DNA of 64,000 bases from Hyphobacterium sp. SN044. GTDB taxonomy: Bacteria; Pseudomonadota; Alphaproteobacteria; Caulobacterales; Maricaulaceae. Position numbers and translations under genes: made by a program. Of the stretch, positions 62,099 through 64,000 are shown piece by piece (position 1 is the first letter of the stretch; every line of letters starts with the position of its first letter). The stretch lies in NCBI RefSeq assembly GCF_021864465.1, contig NZ_JAKKUV010000002.1, forward strand, positions 62,001 through 126,000. Reading direction: 5' to 3'. The notes below the pieces were generated by a model, which saw only the letters and a program-made list of their open reading frames with translations, searched no databases and was not told where the DNA came from.

Positions 62099-63973
62099 CT
62101 ATTGCTCGCCGTTTTCGCCTGTATCGCTCTCGCCGGCCGCGCCGTCGCCGACATTCATCATGGCATCGCGAAGGGCGCGGAATTCATTGCCCTCATACCA
62201 GTTCGGCCAGTCGCTGGAATTGGCGATGCGTTGACCAACTTCGCCCATCAGCCGGGCGTCGCGGGCGAGGGCCTCGAAGTCCCAGTCGTAGGAGAATTCG
62301 TCGTCGAAGTTGTGATATGCGCGAGCCCGGTAGGCGCCGTCGATTTCCTCACCGAAGGCCGCCCCGTATTCGACGTGGGTCGAACCCCCGTCCGCGTAGA
62401 GCATCGGCACGCCGAGCTTGGCCAGCGAGATGTGATCGGAACGGTAGAAATAGCCGGCGGCAGGATTGGGGTCCGGCGCAACGGTGCGGTCCTGTTCCGC
62501 GGCGGCGTCTGCGAGGATGTCCTCGAGTTCCGACGAACCGTAGCCGATCACGACAACGTCGCTCGTCGGTCCGGTCGGCAGCATGCCGTCCATATTGATG
62601 CCGCCCACGATCTGGTTCAGCGGCACGAGGGGGTTCTCGCCGAAATAGGCCGAGCCAAGCAGGCCCGATTCCTCGAGCGTGACGGCCACGAAGAGGGCGC
62701 TGCGCTCTGCCGGGTTGGCGGCCATCATCTCGGCGATTTCCATCACTGCGGCCGTGCCGGTCGCATTGTCGACGGCACCGTTATAGATGCCGTCCGCGCT
62801 GTTGAGCGTGACCGTTTCGCCGAGATGGTCCCAGTGCGCCATGTAGAGAACGTATTCGTCGGGCCGCTGCGTGCCCGGAACGACGCCGGCCACATTGCGG
62901 GATTCCAGGCGATTGATCTCGGTGTCGAAGGCCGCATTGAGCACTGCGCCTTCCATCGGCACGGCTTCGAAGCCGCGCTCGTGTGCCGCTGCGGTCAGCG
63001 CATCGAAATCAAGACCCGTGGCTTCGAACAGACGCCGCGCAACATTTTCGGTGATCCAGCCTTCGAGCGCCGCCCGGTCGTTCGCCGTTTCGGTCTCGAG
63101 ATCGTACTGGGCGCCCTGCCAGGATCCGGCAACGACGTGCCAGCCATAGCTGGCCGGCTCGGTCTGGTGGATGATGATGGCGCCTTCGGCACCCTGACGC
63201 ATCGCCTCCTCGTACTTGTAGGTCCAGCGCCCGTAATAGGTCATGGCATTGCCGTTGAAGAGTTCCGGATCGCCAGTGGCGTAACCCGGGTCATTGACCA
63301 GGATGACGGCGGTGCGGCCTGTCATGTCGAGGCCTTCATAGTCGTTCCAGCCGTATTCCGGCGCGACGATGCCGTAACCGACGAAAACAAGGTCGGAGGC
63401 GTCGATCTCCTGGCGGCCATTCAGGCGCTTCGTCCAGAAGACCACGTCATTGCCCATTTCCAGACCCATGGCCTCGCCATCGACGGCGATGTCGAATTCG
63501 GCCGAGGCGGTATCAAGCGTGGCTTCCACGAGCGGCACGCGCTGGTAATAGCTTCCGTCGTCGCCGGCCGGTTCCAACCCCATGCGGGCGAACTCGTCGG
63601 CGATCCACTGACTCGCGGCGCGCCCTCCGGGCGTGGAGGGTGCGCGGCCGGCGAATTCGTCCGAGGCCAGCGTCTGGATGCGCCACGCCATGTCCGGCCC
63701 GCTGATCGCCAGCGCCGTGTCACAAGATGCAGGACGGGACGTGTCGGTGTTGGCCAATGCCTCATCGCTGAAGGGCATGGGCGGGTTGTCGCTGCCGCGG
63801 CCTTCGTAAAGCGCCGCACAGCTGCCATCGTCTGCCATTGCCATGTCGGTCGCGTCATTCATGGCCGCGTCGGCGGTTTCATCAGCCGCCGGGTCAACAT
63901 CGCCCACGGGTTCCGAACAGGCGGCGAGCGCCGCGCCGGTCATCAGCGCTGCGAGAAAGATACGGGTCGTCAT
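62099..63973 (-). CDS. M28 family zinc metallopeptidase, lipoprotein
   Basis: 624 residues. The signal has a lipobox (LAAC) and an acidic Ala/Asp-rich linker. LASDEFAGRAPSTPGGRAASQWIADE starts the catalytic region, interrupted by a PA-type domain (TGRTAVILVNDPGYATG). Zinc ligands of M28: MAHWDHLGE (His, then Asp), VDNATGTAAVMEIAEMM (Asp), VAVTLEESGLLGS (Glu-Glu), a further Asp in VGGINMDGMLP, and a late His in GGSTHVEYG. It is a secreted aminopeptidase of the broad M28 type. ATG 63973 has GGGAGG. It is operonic with the VOC gene. Confidence 0.9.
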   Translation of the reverse strand: MTTRIFLAALMTGAALAACSEPVGDVDPAADETADAAMNDATDMAMADDGSCAALYEGRGSDNPPMPFSDEALANTDTSRPASCDTALAISGPDMAWRIQTLASDEFAGRAPSTPGGRAASQWIADEFARMGLEPAGDDGSYYQRVPLVEATLDTASAEFDIAVDGEAMGLEMGNDVVFWTKRLNGRQEIDASDLVFVGYGIVAPEYGWNDYEGLDMTGRTAVILVNDPGYATGDPELFNGNAMTYYGRWTYKYEEAMRQGAEGAIIIHQTEPASYGWHVVAGSWQGAQYDLETETANDRAALEGWITENVARRLFEATGLDFDALTAAAHERGFEAVPMEGAVLNAAFDTEINRLESRNVAGVVPGTQRPDEYVLYMAHWDHLGETVTLNSADGIYNGAVDNATGTAAVMEIAEMMAANPAERSALFVAVTLEESGLLGSAYFGENPLVPLNQIVGGINMDGMLPTGPTSDVVVIGYGSSELEDILADAAAEQDRTVAPDPNPAAGYFYRSDHISLAKLGVPMLYADGGSTHVEYGAAFGEEIDGAYRARAYHNFDDEFSYDWDFEALARDARLMGEVGQRIANSSDWPNWYEGNEFRALRDAMMNVGDGAAGESDTGENGEQ

Positions 63974-64000
63974 CGAATTGCCTCCCACCCCGCATTGCTG

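Overview
The window is GC-rich, densely packed alphaproteobacterial chromosome. A nearly complete holdfast (hfs) polysaccharide locus, the curli-like genes, the gatCAB arrangement and a protein pair first named from Hyphomonas suggest a prosthecate, marine-type bacterium of the Hyphomonadaceae/Maricaulales. This assignment is inferred from gene content only; no marker gene was compared.

Layout. 1-3733: pyrB with a downstream pyrC-like gene that has lost its metal ligands (a pseudo-dihydroorotase cut by the window edge), then a GNAT acetyltransferase and a PqqB-like metallo-beta-lactamase-fold protein. 3734-6526: a scarred, lower-GC island with a 5'-truncated Rhs gene carrying a nuclease-like toxin tip, a probable immunity gene, about 350 bp without genes, and a secretin (GspD-like) gene that stops before its pore domain. 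6630-15220: housekeeping genes, namely DUF1993, an AEC transporter, ruvX, the gatC-GNAT-gatA-small membrane protein-gatB operon, a 2OG-Fe(II) oxygenase, an acidic lipoprotein and a GST. 15301-15790: three 20-bp tandem repeats, then an RNA leader that can fold as a three-way junction and hides the ribosome-binding site of a small Sel1-repeat gene.

15806-27106: the holdfast locus, with hfsD divergent from hfsA-hfsB-hfsC, then hfsH-hfsG-hfsF, hfsK, an exported GH5-like glycosidase and hfsE. Together these supply the initiating sugar-phosphate transferase, a glycosyltransferase, deacetylase, acyltransferase, flippase, polymerase, co-polymerase and outer-membrane export protein. 27193-47950: accessory catabolism, with a diiron protein, sterol-desaturase-like hydroxylase, TonB receptor, serine hydrolase, GMC oxidoreductase, aldehyde dehydrogenase, SDR, Ntn acylase, PhoD-like phosphatase, D-aminoacylase-like amidohydrolase, SBF-type symporter, and a lipoprotein pair made of a parallel beta-helix protein and a diheme cytochrome c. 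Three promoters in this region carry the same 15-bp palindrome GTGAAC-N3-GTTCAC. No matching TetR-type regulator is encoded in the window, so I infer a dispersed regulon under one repressor. This regulon with the beta-helix/cytochrome pair is my best candidate for an undescribed system.

48001-64000: an ABC exporter with two sulfotransferase-type proteins (one fused to a glycosyltransferase-like domain), enoyl-CoA hydratase, a flavoprotein, a phosphoribosyltransferase, an XRE regulator, an SDR, a curlin-repeat protein with a CsgH-like partner, tRNA-Ser(GCU), an orphan periplasmic sensor, typA, a VOC protein and an M28 peptidase. I saw no CRISPR array, rRNA, intact insertion sequence or prophage.
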